DNA of 64,000 nucleotides from Halichoerus grypus (GCF_964656455.1 NC_135712.1:94154294-94218293), one strand, 5' to 3'; numbered from the stretch's first letter, positions 10,949-22,533 are shown. Notes: generated by a model from the letters alone, not told the origin. Numbers and translations are program-made.

Positions 10949-11151
10949 GGGGCACCTGGGTGGCTCAGTCGTTAAGCGTCTGCCTTCGGCTCAGGTCATG
11001 ATCCCAGGGTCCTGGGATCGAGCCCCGCATTGGGCTTCCTGCTCGGCGGGAATCCCGCTTCTCCCTCTCCCACTCTGCCTGCTTGTGTTCCCTCTCTCAC
11101 TATGTCTCTCTCTGTCAAATAAATAAATAAAATCTTAAAGAAAAAAAAAAA
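10949..11151 (+). mobile_element. Can-SINE, full length
   Basis: Near-consensus tRNA-like head with 'ctgggtggctcagtcgttaa' and 'tgggatcgagccccgcattg', a CT-rich body, and an AAATAAATAAATAAAATCTT tail ending in a long A run. A perfect 15-bp target duplication, aagattgggtgttag, lies at 10934-10948 and 11152-11166. This is one of the best preserved copies and resembles the young bear/seal subfamily. Confidence 0.97.
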
Positions 11152-11166
11152 AAGATTGGGTGTTAG

Positions 11167-11645
11167 CCTTTGTGCCTAATCTTCACTCCTGTCAGATAGG
11201 TGTTGCCTTTATACCTCTACTGGCAAGTTTCATCACATCTCAGTAGAGAGTGGAGAAGAAAAACATTTGGGTCCAGATAACATAGTAGAGTTAGAAATAC
11301 TCTTAACATCACCTAAGAAAAGCACACAATAGATCCAGCCAATCCTCCTGCACACTCAAATTGTCATGTCACACTGCTAAAGTCAGGTGTCTTCTTATAG
11401 CTCAGAAATAAATGATTGAGCTGACAGGGGGCGCCACATACAGAGTGATGGATATTATTTTGTAAGATCATGTAAATAAAGTTGAAACTATTTGGAGAAA
11501 CTGTCTGGCCCTCAATAATCCTAGCTCTGGAAGGGACAGCCTTGGAAATTGGAAAAAAAATCTTCGGTGGTTCCCTGTTTCCTTCCAAAAGAAATCTAAT
11601 TCATTAGTTTGCTATTGAATTAAGATAGCAACCATTAGGAGTATG
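11167..11645. other. Unassigned noncoding DNA
   Basis: Nothing assignable. A 74-codon minus-strand open frame (11364-11588) has no recognisable features. Confidence 0.45.
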
Positions 11646-11649
11646 TTTC

Positions 11650-12095
11650 CTCATTCCTTCCAGTTATATCTCTTCTGCTGTTTCTTCCTTGAGCCCCGCA
11701 CCTTATGTTCTAATAACACTCAACTCTTCATTGCACCATGCCTGAGGTGTTCCCCAAGCCTTCCCTTGACCACCCTCCAACAAACCACACAAGGGCCCAT
11801 TCCACCTCCCTGAAGAATCATTTCCCTACTCTACAAGGCTTTGCTTGGCTGCCTTCTCTTCTGTGACATATTTCCTGATCAGACTGAACCAGTTAAACAG
11901 ACGTCATCTCTTCTTTTGTATTCTAACAGTACTCTGTCTACCCAATTTAGCATTTCATGATTTACTTTTAATTTAGCTGTTTATATATTTTTTTTTACTT
12001 CTTCAAGCTTTACTTCTTGAGCATAGAACCTATAGACCGTATATCCTACCAGTGTCTTAGGTATAAAGGGGCTCAGCGAATGTCTGCAAACGTTA
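11650..12095 (+). mobile_element. L2-like LINE 3' relic
   Basis: CT-rich blocks such as 'tgctgtttcttccttgagcc', 'cttcccttgaccaccctcca' and a late 'ttcttgagcatagaacctat' with 'gtatcctaccagtgtcttag' and 'ggctcagcgaatg' follow the general order of the L2 3' end. Strongly diverged, so the family call is tentative. Confidence 0.5.
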
Positions 12096-12105
12096 GCAAT
12101 GTCCA

Positions 12106-12470
12106 CAGATTTCTCATCAAATTATTTGTTAGTTGTTTATTAAATTAGTAAAAATATTTACATATATATTTATATTTTATATTCTCTCTCTCTCTATATA
12201 TAAGATTATGTATTATCTATAGATTACCTATAGAGCATATGTATGATCTATAGATTATATAGATTTTATATACATAATTTCTGATTTCAGATTGCTCATC
12301 AAATTACTTGTTGAGGTTATTTATAAAATTAGTAAAGATATGTTTTTATTTTTATAAAAATAATAAAGATACTTAAATATATTGCTGTATTCTATATATA
12401 GAATATGTATGGAGAAATATATGTAGAATATAATATATATATATTCTTTATATAATAAAAAGAGAGAAAT
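12106..12470. repeat. Imperfect ~182-bp tandem duplication in AT-rich DNA
   Basis: 'cagatttctcatcaaattat' (12106) recurs as 'cagattgctcatcaaattac' (12288). Both are followed by similar 'ttgtt..ttat..aaattagtaaa' sequence. The offset is 182 bp. The two copies then merge into a TA/TC-rich low-complexity tract that has diverged by slippage. Confidence 0.6.
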
Positions 12471-12688
12471 ATGTGGCTCAGAGGGGTCAAAATAACTTAC
12501 TAGGAAAGGACCTACATTTTAAGCGTCATTGCCATGGAATTTGACAATGGCTCTGTGCATCCAAGCTGGCGTGCTTTCTGTTAGTGCCAACATAGGAAGG
12601 TGATCAGTCTAATGCAATTAGTGCTGACCCCATTTATACCTGAGCCACTGTCGGGATGTGCAGTCTATGGGTTCCATTCTCTCTCTCT

Positions 12689-12689
12689 A

Positions 12690-12736
<47 letters not shown>

Positions 12737-12737
12737 A
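12689..12737. repeat. (ATCT)n microsatellite
   Basis: About eleven to twelve uninterrupted ATCT units follow a short CT run. This is a typical polymorphic tetranucleotide repeat. Confidence 0.95.
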
Positions 12738-12739
12738 CC

Positions 12740-13435
12740 TCTCTCTATATAAATCTAATCTAGCATAGAATCTGGCAAGTAATATGCACTCACTAAAGGG
12801 CAGGTTCAGTCAAAATTTCAGAGTCATTTTTATTCTGTTGTCTCCTTGTGATAGCAAAGCAAAAACAAAAGTTAAAGCAAACAACTTCCTTCGATGTTCA
12901 GAATTTCAAAATAAATATATGGCTAATTAAAAAAAAAAGAAAGAAAATACACTAAAGCATAATATTGATTATGCTTTTCAAACTAAGTCTTTCCCCCTGG
13001 AGAAATTCTAAGACATTTTCTCAAAAGTGAATGTCACAGGTTTTTCTCCTGGTTGACAATCCCATGCCCGTCCTCCCCTCCTCTTAGACCATGGTAATCA
13101 GTGCACTAAACTTTAAGTTCCCCAGGAACAGGGGTGCAGCTGGCTTTTGATCTGGCACAAGGGAAGGGATTAACCTTTTTATTCTTCTCTTCCCCCTACC
13201 AACTATGCCTTTTCTCAGCTCCCACTCTCTCCTCTCCTCAGGGATCTTGCTCCATCAACTTTCTTTTCCCCTCTATATCTTCAACATATCCTTTTATTTT
13301 TAGGGTCACCAGACTCTGTGGTTGACCTGGGACAGTTCCAGTTTACTCCTATTGTCCCAGCATAATTATTAATAACATCCACTTTCACTTTCAAAAATGT
13401 CTGACTTGGGTGATAAATTATATAGTCTTCCTATT
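12740..13435. other. Unassigned noncoding DNA
   Basis: I recognise no gene. Pyrimidine-rich sequence at about 13170-13300 supports only a low-complexity frame. Confidence 0.45.
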
Positions 13436-13439
13436 TATG

Positions 13440-13760
13440 TCTGACCTTGACCTTCAGCCGTGCAACTGCTCTGAGTCTCCCATCCTAAAGATACTCAATA
13501 GACACACACTCCCAAACCCACACCCAGTCCCATAACTCTCCAATCTTTCCTGTCACAGCCATACTTCTTGAAAGTATTGTTCAGATCCATTTTCTCAGTT
13601 TCCTTCCCTACCATTATTCGTCTAGACAACCATTTTTGTCTTCACCACTCTTCTGAAACTGCTCTGGCGAAGTGACCTCCTAGTAGCTAAATCCTTTGGA
13701 CATGTAAAGGATTTTGGTTAGGTGATTTACAAGCTCCTTCTTCTACCCTAATAAGATTAT
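13440..13760 (+). mobile_element. L2 LINE internal fragment
   Basis: 'cactcttctgaaactgctct' followed by 'ggcgaagtgacctcctagta' corresponds to the L2 ORF2 stretch 'ccactgaaactgctcttgccaaggtcaccaatgacctcc'. The block 'tcacagccatacttcttgaa' precedes it in the expected order. The same block recurs in the longer relic at 18.5-20.1 kb. Confidence 0.6.
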
Positions 13761-13819
13761 ACTTTCCAATGATTTCCTCATTCTCATTTGTTAACCAGAT
13801 CATCCCTATGCCTATCATC

Positions 13820-13985
13820 ATGTAAGACATGCTATCTCTCTTAATCCACATTTAACTCTCTGAGGTAGGTATCATTTTTCCACTTTACACACAGGACAAG
13901 TGGGAGATTGAATAACACTCCTACTTTCTCATACCTGGTAAATGATGGAGCTGAGATTCTAATTTCCAAAATGGATACTGTTACT
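13820..13985 (-). mobile_element. MIR SINE, minus strand
   Basis: The plus strand reads 'ctgaggtaggtatcattttt', 'acacaggacaagtgggagat', 'ctggtaaatgatggagctga' and 'gattctaatttcc', the reverse complement of the MIR core in order. Confidence 0.7.
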
Positions 13986-16016
13986 TTTCCACTATACTAT
14001 TCTACCTCTCTTCCTCTCAACCAAATGTTAAAATCTGTGTACATGTGACCAATCCACTGTAGGTACCAAAGACTGATGAGCTGATATATTTAAAAAAAAA
14101 TGCAGATTCTGAAAATTAGACCCACTAAGGATTAGGCATTGTCCTGTGGAATATACCTGGGAGTGCTGACAGTTACGGGTATTTAAGCCAGGGATAAGGG
14201 AAGTGGTTGTTGCTATATAAGCGGTGAGTTTCTGGATTTCAGTAAAATAAACCAGGATTTTGTTTCTTGAAGTAATTATACTCTGGAGAGAGGAAAGAAA
14301 GATGGAGACAATTATGAATGACCTTGCATCTCTGAGCCGTTGAGAACTTCTGGATCAGTGGCTGATGTTTTCATAGCCTTTCAAGTGAAACCTTTCAGTG
14401 AAGTCTCAAGCCACAGACCACCAGTTAACAAAGGGAATTCTTTTTCCAGGATATTAACCTTAATTTGAGTGTCATATAATCATTGTCATATTAACAAGAA
14501 AAAGAAAATCTCCAACCACATTTTCTAATGCTGTTTAACCTTTCTGAAAACTTTTGAGTTTTGAAATTTTTTAGTATCATCCTTTTTTTTATAGGTACTA
14601 TCTTTTGAGTATTATCATTCCACTGACTTTAATGCAAGAGTTGGCAGGGTGTTTCTATCAAGCAAATAAAACTTTTCTAACAGCTTAAGTCAGTAATGTT
14701 GATATTACTCAAGCCCTTATCCCTGGCCTTATTGCTCTGAGGACCATAGTAGTAAAGAGAACTATTTAATACCAAAACCAAAGCCCCCCCACACCCCCAC
14801 CCCCGGGCCTCAGCACACCTTTTTCTTGATCAGAGAGAAACAAACCTTTTGTAAGGTCCTGACACTGGGAAAGAGTTAACTCCATTTCTGTAGCTCTAGG
14901 ATTATTCTCTTTTAGATCTAATTTATTAAATATTGCGACTGCCAATATCATGAGAGTTCTAAGGTGGATGTGAGGAAGAAGGGGCAGAGGTTTTTAAATT
15001 TTTTTGACTGCTGAAACATGTTTAATTAAAGTTATATTCCTTCTAAGTGGAAACTGTCTGGCATATGTGAATGCACATGAATCCTGTCTGTGTGACATTT
15101 GTGCCCTATGCCTCATTTTCTAGAACCATTGACATAAAATAAAATTACCAAATTTTGTGGATGTGACTGTGTCAGCCACAAATGCATTTCACTCATGGCA
15201 TCAAAAGAGTTTTAGCTTGTTGAGGCATCCTAAGAAACTGAAAAAACAATTTATAGTCTGTGTTTTTGGCAGGTAGTTTGTGCATTTTGTCTCCCTGTGT
15301 CGGGCCACCACCTTTTTGCAAGATGTGAGCAGTGGGTTAGCTCTGCTGTATTGTTTTTGAGCTGTATATTTACTTAGCAACTTCAATCTCCGAGTAGTTG
15401 TTGAAAGAACAGAAGTTTGTAAATTATACAACACTAAACAGTGGATGCCATCCATGGCTTTTCGCCCAGACCCTGTCATATAGTTTTCTATTTCCTGGTC
15501 AGGCCTTAAAAATTGCTATGAATTACAGAAGCATTAGCATTTCTCAATTTAAACATATTGTTTCTTAATTGGTTTCTAAAAACTCTAATTATGAAAGCAC
15601 TTGTTGAGTATGCTTGGAAAATAATTATTGACCAAGAGACAAACGACTTTAGTTTTAAGCATTTGGGTTCTTGTTTAGCCATAGTAAGACATACCCATAT
15701 CAAGGCAATTTCTGATGTTATTGGGCTATGACTAGTGATGGCATATGTCTCTACCAGAAATTACAAATTTCTTTCAACCCTGTGCTCTTTATCATCTATT
15801 GCTAATGACTGCCAGGAGCACTGTGATGTGAAGGATTCTGAAGCTCTATTCTGAATCATTGAGAATGTATAGAGATCAGATAATAATGGTTACTACATGA
15901 GATACATGGAGATACACGATAATATGTGGCCATGAGTTTGTTATTCCCAATATGTACACACCCTGAAAATTTTGTCCGAAGACCTAACATACAAATACAT
16001 ACAAGGATCTTAGCTT
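13986..16016. other. Unassigned noncoding DNA
   Basis: I recognise no repeat or gene over these 2 kb. There is a C-rich run at 14785-14806. Minus-strand open frames of 61-92 codons (14766-14951, 15201-15479, 15506-15703) lack motifs and splice context. Confidence 0.5.
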
Positions 16017-16244
16017 ATTTATTTATTTATTTAAAATTTTTTTATTATGTTATGTTAATCACCATACATTACATCATTAGTTTTTGATGAAGTGTTCCAT
16101 GATTCATTGTTTGCGTACAACACCCAGTGCTCCATTCAGTACGTGCCCTCTTTAATACCCATCACCAGGCTAACCCATCTCCCCACCCCCTCCCCTCTAG
16201 AACCCTCAGTTTATTTCTCAGAGTCCATTGTCTCCCATGGTTTG
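16017..16244 (-). mobile_element. LINE-1 3' end, minus strand
   Basis: The tail is ATTT-rich and followed by 'tttattatgttatgttaatc', 'accatacattacatcattag', 'caacacccagtgctccattc' and the C-rich 3' UTR with 'aaccctcagtttatttctca'. This is the reverse complement of the same L1 3' UTR as at 1230-1530. A short target duplication, tcttagctt, lies at 16008-16016 and 16245-16253. Confidence 0.88.
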
Positions 16245-16689
16245 TCTTAGCTTTTTGAGAACTTTTTTCCTAGCCATTAGTAAGATGGCTGCTTCCCTTT
16301 TCATCCTCCCTCAGAAGGAGACAGAACATCTCCAGAAAGGGTTTCTGTCTGTGTACTTTGGTTCCCAACTTGTGAGCACAACTGTGTTTTGAAAAGAATA
16401 AACAGATATGTCCAAATGAAGTGTCAGAATTGCAGAACAGGACAGCATGAGTCTTGGATGAGTGTCTGGGTCCCATCTGCTTCACATTCAGGTCCTTGGG
16501 GTCAGGGAGCACAGGGCTGATCCTGGCGGCTCCTCATGTCTCCCTTTTCAGTTTTCTCCTGGCCTTGGCTTGGGAAGGATGGGAAATGTGACAAAGCCTT
16601 GTCAGCTGGCTCAGAATCTACCCTGGTCTGCATATCCTGATTGCAAAAGCAGCATGGGCAAAGAGGAGATGAGCCATGGTGGGTAAGAG

Positions 16690-16895
16690 CATGGGTGGGT
16701 CTGAATCTGAGGCTCAGCAGTCCCACCCACTGTATGTTTTGGTAAGCTTCTTGGGGCTTCAGTTTCCCTTTTGTAAAATGAGGGTAATAGTAGTTGTGAG
16801 GAATTGTTGGCTGGATAACTGTAAAGTGCTCTGCACAGTGTTGTTCACATGGTAAGTACTCAATAATAAATATAGCCTTGTTGTTACTATTAATA
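16690..16895 (+). mobile_element. MIR SINE
   Basis: 'gtaagcttcttggggcttca', 'gtttcccttttgtaaaatga', 'gggtaatagtagttgtgagg' and 'aagtgctctgcacagtg', then 'ggtaagtactcaataataaa', cover most of the MIR core and 3' end in order. Confidence 0.85.
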
Positions 16896-17057
16896 AATAT
16901 CTGTCAATATTTAGAGGGATAAAGGATTACTATAAATATTCAAGAATTCTCCAGCTTCTTTCTAGAATTTCTGGACTCCCCTAAATGCTTTGTAAGCGAT
17001 TTCTTTAATATCCCCTCCTTGTAAACTTCTCTGCCTTTTCCTGTCTGTCTGCCATTA

Positions 17058-17225
17058 ATGCTTTTGCCTTTCTCTCTCTTTCCTCTTCCCTATTTCCCTC
17101 TCTGCTTCTGTCTCATTCCCTCCTTTTCCTTCCCCTTTTCTTTTCTCCCTCCCATCTCGCATTTCCTTCTTGGGTGTCTTTTCTGTTCTTTCTCCATTCT
17201 CTTCTCATTTCTTCCCGCACTTTCC
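17058..17225. repeat. Pyrimidine-rich low-complexity tract
   Basis: About 170 bp made almost only of C and T on the plus strand. It generates a spurious 89-codon frame rich in Phe, Ser, Leu and Pro. Confidence 0.85.
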
Positions 17226-17294
17226 TATCCAAAAGCAGTTCTGAGAATTACTAAGAGAACGACAAATAAATGTAAAAAGAAATTGGAAAGCAGT

Positions 17295-17364
17295 AAATTT
17301 AAGTTATTAAACAGTAATTTTGATTAACCAAATTTAAGTTCTTAAACAGTAATTTTGATTAACT
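17295..17364. repeat. 35-bp tandem duplication
   Basis: Copy 1 (17295-17329) and copy 2 (17330-17364) both contain 'aaatttaagtt' and 'cttaaacagtaattttgatt' or a near match. They differ at one internal base (A/C) and at the edge. Confidence 0.95.
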
Positions 17365-18043
17365 GATTACATTGATAGTGTTATATTAAGAGAGGAGCAA
17401 GGATGGAGGCATAACCTATGAACTATGCATGCTATATAATATTCCCTTAGCACATTCCACCTCTAGAGATGAATCAATATGGATGAACTCATGGTTGAGA
17501 GTTCATTCATTCATTCTATAAACAAGTGCTAAGTAGGTGCCAGTCATTGTGCAGCAGTCTGTGGAGAAGGATATTTACCGTGCAAAGTGGTCAATGCATG
17601 CTTGGCCCACTTTGGGAGGTGATCAATAAATAGTTGTACAGTGAATGGTTGGAGTAGAGAAGTGACACAGTGGGGCTGACCTGGTGAAGAAGACAGGAAG
17701 GAGGATATTCTACAAAACTGTAGCTAATTGTATATGGTAGATCACAAGGAACAAAAAGTCAGAAATAAGATGGGACTGAGACATAAAGAACCTTATATTT
17801 GAATTTTATGTTAAGTTGGAATGCAGTAGCAGATAGACCCCAAAGTCTGTGGCTTAATAAAATGGAAGCTTATTTCTTGATCAATGACTGTCCTGGTTGG
17901 GTGTTCTGGCTCAGCAGTCTTAACCAGTTTGGCCCACCATGTATAAACACTTTTTGGCAACTCCCCAACTTCTCAACTGGCTAATCCCAAACTCTGGTTA
18001 AAGCCAGTTCTCTACCTACTCTACATCAGTCCTGAAGAACTAC
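17365..18043. other. Noncoding DNA with weak repeat traces
   Basis: Around 17505-17640 there are traces of old SINE/LINE 3' ends ('taagtaggtgccagtcattg', 'tgatcaataaatagttgtac'). At 17800-18000 a segment resembles an old repeat of unknown class ('tctgtggcttaataaaatgg'). None is strong enough to name. Confidence 0.35.
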
Positions 18044-18403
18044 TGTGTTATTCATCTGGGTTGCTGTAATGAAATACCATAGACTGGGTGTCTTTTAAAC
18101 AACAGAAATTTATTTCTCATCTTTCTGGAGGTTGGAAGTTAAAGATCAAGGCACTGGCAGATTCGTTGTCTGGTAAAGGTCTGCTTCCTCGTCTGTAGAT
18201 AGCCATCTCTTCTCCTTGTCCTTACCCGAGGGGAGGGTCAAGGAAGCTCCCTGGGGCCTTGTTTATAAGAGCATTAAATCTATTCATGAGGGCTCTATCC
18301 TCATGACCTAATCACCTTCCAAAGGCCAGACTTCCTAATACCATCACATTGGAGATTAGGTTTCAACATACGAATTTGGGAGGAACACATTCAGTCCACA
18401 GCA
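18044..18403 (-). mobile_element. MLT1-type MaLR solitary LTR, minus strand
   Basis: The plus strand is the reverse complement of an MLT1-like long terminal repeat. It begins near 'tgtgttattcatctgggttg', continues with 'gaaataccatagactgggtg', 'tttctggaggttggaagtta', 'tcatgacctaatcaccttcc' and 'taataccatcacattggaga', and ends 'cattcagtccacagca'. Its length (about 360 bp) suits a complete solo LTR. No internal region is attached. The 5-bp flanks (actac / actgt) match only in part, as expected for an old insertion. Confidence 0.85.
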
Positions 18404-18539
18404 ACTGTCTTATATCTCTTTCTGTTCCCCTTAACTCCCATACCTCCTCTCTTTTTCACCATCAACCAGTAACCATATTTGTTATTTCACTGAGAAGCCA
18501 GACTAGGATGAGAATGCCCCATGCCACATCACTAAATTG

Positions 18540-20110
18540 AGGAAGCCTTCTATATCTGTCCTCTCTCATCTGCCTTATCCTCTGTCACCGTGCTCCTGAT
18601 GTCCTTGCTCCAGGCCAAGGTGAACTCTTTCCCTTGTGCACTGGATCCCATCCTCTCTCATAGACCTACAGGCACACTCAGGCTATTCTCCCCCTCTCTC
18701 AGCAGCATCACCAGATTGTCTCTCCAGCTTGATCATTTCTATCAATGTATAAACACACTGGACATCTTCCATCTTCAGGAACAAACGACTCCACTTACCA
18801 TTCCAGTTATTGCATTATTTCTCTGTTTCACCTTAGAGCAAAATACTGTAATCTGTAGTTTCCCTTTCTCTTTCTTTTTTTTTTTTTTAAAGATTTTATT
18901 TATTTACTTGACAGAGAGAGAGAGACAGCTAGAGAGGGAACACAAGCAGGGGGAGCAGGAGAGGGAGAAGTAGGCTCCTGGCTGTGCTCAGATGGAGCCT
19001 GATGCAGGGCTCCATCCCAGGACTCTGGGATCATGACCTGAGCCGAAGGCAGATGCTTAATGACTGAGCCACCCAGGCACCCCTCTGTCTCATTCTTACC
19101 TCATGTCACCAAAGAGATTCCCTTGGTAAGGCCAGCAGTGACCTCCATGTTGCCAAGTCCAATGGTCAATTTGCAGGCCTTATTTTATTCAATTTACTTT
19201 TAGAATTCGACTCTGTTAATCGTTTCCTCTTTTTTTTTAAACTTTAGTCACTTGAGTTCCTACAAGCCATTCAATCCTGCTTCTTTTCTTACTACACTGG
19301 TTGACCGTAAGGCCCTAAAGCTCTTTTGCTGGTTCCTTCTCCTCTTTTTACCCTTTAAGTACTGGAGCACTGAGAGGCTCAGTACTTGGAGCTCTTCTTA
19401 AACAATGATCTCTTCCACTGTCATAGCTTCAAATAACAGCCCTTCACTGATGACTCCCAAATGTATATGTCTGTCCTAGACCGCTTCCTTTAACTCCAGC
19501 CTTGGAGACACAGCTTCCAACTGACATCTCCATGTGGATGTCTGATAGGCATCTCACTATGAACAGATAGGTCAAAAACTGAACTCTTGGGTTTTTTCCT
19601 CCCTCCCCAAATCTGCTCCTTCTACACTCTTCTCCATTCTATCAGGTGCTCCAATCAAAAAACTTGAAATCATCTTTGCCTCTTTTTATTCTCTTACACC
19701 TCTATCTAATTAATCATTACATCACATCAGTTCACTTACTCAAAATACATCTAGAAGCCATTTGCTTCTTGCCACTTCTACCACCCTGGGTTGAGTCACC
19801 ACCATTTCTGGCCTGATAAAGCTAATATATACCTAACTGGTTTCCTTGCTTCTTCCTTGTTGTACTATAATCTGTTCTTCATATTGCAGCCAAGGTGACT
19901 GATTAAAAACCTAAGTCAGTTCACTCCTCTCAGTTCACTTGGAGTAAAATGCAAAGTCACTACCACACTCACAAGGCCCTGGAGGCCCCATGTGGTGTGG
20001 CCTAGCTCCCCTTTGACCTCACCTCTTCCCATCCCCTCCTCTGTCAGCCTCCAATCAGCCACGGTGGGCATCTTCCTTCTCAAACACTCCATATAGTTCC
20101 TACTTCTAGA
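18540..20110 (+). mobile_element. Long L2 LINE relic with reverse-transcriptase remnants
   Basis: About 1.5 kb of decayed L2 ORF2 and 3' region, interrupted by a Can-SINE at 18875-19083. The DNA 'agtgacctccatgttgccaa' and 'gtccaatggtcaatttgcag' precedes a decayed version of the D-L-S-A-A-F-D-T-V-D-H block (19190-19225). 'ctgatgactcccaaatgtat' (about 19447) still encodes D-D-S-Q-M-Y at the YADD catalytic box of the CR1/L2 clade. After it come 'catctccatgtggatgtctg' (the DISxWM block) and 'ggtcaaaaactgaactcttg' (SKTELL). The end carries 'caaggccctggaggccccat' and 'gtggcctagctcccctttga'. Many stops and shifts make it inactive. Confidence 0.8.
18875..19083 (-). mobile_element. Can-SINE, minus strand, inside L2
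   Basis: It has a poly-T start, then 'aaagattttatttatttact', a GA-rich body, and the inverted head 'tgactgagccacccaggcac'. It splits the L2 relic between the 'ttagagcaaaatactgtaat' and 'cattcttacctcatgtcacc' parts. A clear target duplication could not be defined because both flanks are CT-rich. Confidence 0.93.
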
Positions 20111-20162
20111 CTTTTGAGTTTATTTATTATTTTTTAAGTGAAAATTTCATCTTAAACTGTGG

Positions 20163-20213
20163 ATTCAAGTTTTCTTGAATCACAGACTCTTCGCCCCCCC
20201 CCTTTTTGGGGGG
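20163..20213. repeat. Two adjacent small inverted repeats
   Basis: ATTCAAG-TTTT-CTTGAAT (20163-20180) is a perfect 7-bp stem with a 4-base loop. Fourteen bases further, C9-T5-G6 (20194-20213) can pair six G with C. Neither is followed by a transcript-like context, so I do not call a terminator or RNA. Confidence 0.7.
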
Positions 20214-21670
20214 TCACCTGTAGAACTCATGGAAAAGGTCATAAGTTTGACTCTTAGTAAAGAATTTCTTAGAGGACATGGCTCTCCCTATCTGTCCAGT
20301 TCCCATTTTCAATTTAGGGAAATATAATTTGTGCAAAACAAAAGTACAAAAAAAAGTAAAATGTAAAAGAAACAGTTTTTCCTTTAAGGCTTTTGACTTG
20401 ATCAAAAAGACCAGGAACCAGATGAAGCCATTTCCTGTATTATGTAAACTGTGTCTCAAGAAGAAATATGTTTGCACTGTACAGGAAAGCATGGCATTGT
20501 CTCTAGTGCCATTTGACATTTCTTGCACTATGAAGCAATTGATATGTGTACTCATGGTAATCATTTGGGGAAGTGTTTTTGATTTTGCTTAGATAGGTAT
20601 AGTATTCAAATTTTAAGACAGTTATTCAGAATTGGGATATTTTCAGCTATTTGTTTATTTTGAGAGAAAGCTCCACTTAAAGTCTAACTGTGGTTGGATA
20701 TTTTGAACTGTCCATGGTCTTTGTGTTAACTTACCAAGCAACCAAGCTCCCTTATTGTGTCATAATATAAACCTTATTATTCATTTTCCTGACAAATATT
20801 TTTTCTTTCCTAAAGCAAAGCTGGAAGTTCACTTCTACTAAGTGACATAACTAGAGGAACTGACTGTGCAATGCACAAAGCTAATGGGCTAGGTGTATGA
20901 TACTGTGATTTCTTTTTTTCAGAGTCATTGTGAAGAGTAACTTTAGAACATGGTATGCCTGCCACTGCTGTGGCATGTGACAGGTAGTGGCATGGTTGGC
21001 AAGAAATGTCGTATCTGTTTTTCCATGGCTTTTATGTTTGGATATTATTATATCCTTTTAATCAGATGTCTCCCCTTATAATTTAATTTATCATTCGCTT
21101 GGTAATTCTGTCGTGTCTACTGCATACAACACCTGGCGTAGAATCTGTGGGTCATACAAAGAAGCATAGACTTGGATGCGACTCTCAAGCAGTCTAAAAT
21201 CCTTTTAGGAAGACAAGCTTTGAGAAAAAGAATGTAACTCTGTGTGTGAAGAAAAGAGAGAGTATCTTAAGATTAGAAAAGAGAACAAGTCATCTCATGT
21301 GAGCATGCGCACACCATGCACGTGCTTGCTGCATATCATGAATAACTAATGCTGAGGAGATTGTAGATCAGTTATTAACTGGTTTTGGAAAAGGCATTGA
21401 AGTAAACACCTAAGAACTGAGTAATTAGAATGCATTTTTCCAAACGATGACACCAGACAAACTCCCCCCAAAACAAAATAAACAATGAAAATCCTTGTTA
21501 AGAAATTCTCTAGGAAATCACTAAATGACATCATAAGACTTTCCAGAATTAATGGAACTTTCCCAAATGTCGATGATAATTTTAAGTTTAATCTGTTTGA
21601 TGACACAATTTGGAATTGCCATTTTGTGAGTCTAAAGGGTTGAGTATCAGCAATTTCCTATGATTAACCC
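20214..21670. other. Unassigned noncoding DNA
   Basis: I recognise no repeat. Open frames of 104-116 codons overlap on both strands at 20214-20592, but they lack motifs and splice signals and read as chance frames in AT-rich DNA. Confidence 0.45.
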
Positions 21671-21675
21671 AGTAA

Positions 21676-21782
21676 AAGTGACTTGAGGGTAGGGACTGGG
21701 TGCTTTTCCTTTGTGCGGATAGTGCCTAACACATGGCTTCGCACATAGTAGGTGTACAGCCAGCGTTTATGGAATGTGTGAT
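21676..21782 (+). mobile_element. L2 LINE 3' tail
   Basis: 'acttgagggtagggactggg', 'atagtgcctaacacatggct' and 'gcacatagtaggtgtacagc' followed by 'tttatggaatg' match the L2 3' terminus in order. Confidence 0.75.
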
Positions 21783-22149
21783 GTGTGTTAATATGTGACA
21801 CGTGCCAAAAAATATGGATTTTTTCTAATACAGGCATCGATGTCTTTAATCTCATAGAGATCTATGTTACTGAGAAATTAATTGCAAAATTGCTCAAGTG
21901 AAACTTGAGAGTGGTTTGGTTATTTTTAAGTTACAGAAGTTACAGAGGGCTAGAGGTATTGTTAGTTTTTTAAGGAATGTAAAAAGGAAAAGGGGTCTGA
22001 GGCCCTTGGCTGTTCCTTGTTTGGAAAGGCCTCTTCTCCTGCCCCTGATGTGTAGTGTTCTGGAGTGTTTGGTTTTGCCGTATGGTGATCATAATGGCTG
22101 CTTCTATGGCTCTTCATGACATCACATAGTATGACAGAGCTATAGAGAT

Positions 22150-22305
22150 CCTCAAGTTCACACCCTCACTTTGCAGGTGAGGAAACTGAGGCTCAGGGCA
22201 GCTAAATGACTTGGTCCTAATACAAGTCATGTGCTAGCAGTATAGGAAGCAAGACTCAAGTTACAGACTCTCAGGTTGGTGCTTCATTCTTTGCATTGTG
22301 ATGAT
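22150..22305 (-). mobile_element. MIR SINE, minus strand
   Basis: The plus strand shows 'ctttgcaggtgaggaaactg', 'aggctcagggcagctaaatg' and 'acttggtcctaatacaagtc', then a segment with 'caagactcaagttacagact'. This is the reversed MIR core and tRNA-like half. Confidence 0.8.
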
Positions 22306-22533
22306 CCAACACAAATTCAAGGCAGCGACCCCAGATTGTGGTATCAGTGGTTATTTGTGTCTAGGACAAGATTTGAGGCACATATCCAAACGGGATCAGT
22401 TCTAGTATTTGTAACGAAAAGCCCTAAGAGTCCTAATAATAAAGCATATATTTCTTTTTCACTCTACATCTTAACAGCTTTCTGTTCCTTTATATATGTA
22501 ACTGTCACTGATTTCCAGATGAAGTTAATTCTT

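Noticed and set aside
10665..11126. 153-codon plus open frame
   Set aside because: It is made of L1 3' sequence in reverse, a short unique stretch and a Can-SINE head. The two transposons explain it.
12689..12737. CRISPR-like or satellite array
   Set aside because: Simple ATCT tetranucleotide repeat without spacers.
18590..18973. 127-codon plus open frame
   Set aside because: It combines decayed L2 sequence with the GA-rich body of an inverted Can-SINE.
20194..20213. Rho-independent terminator
   Set aside because: The C9-T5-G6 foldback lies in vertebrate noncoding DNA with no gene upstream. The model does not apply here.
20214..20592. Overlapping 104- and 116-codon frames on both strands
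   Set aside because: AT-rich DNA, no motif, no splice context, both strands equally open. A conserved coding gene would not be expected to show this.
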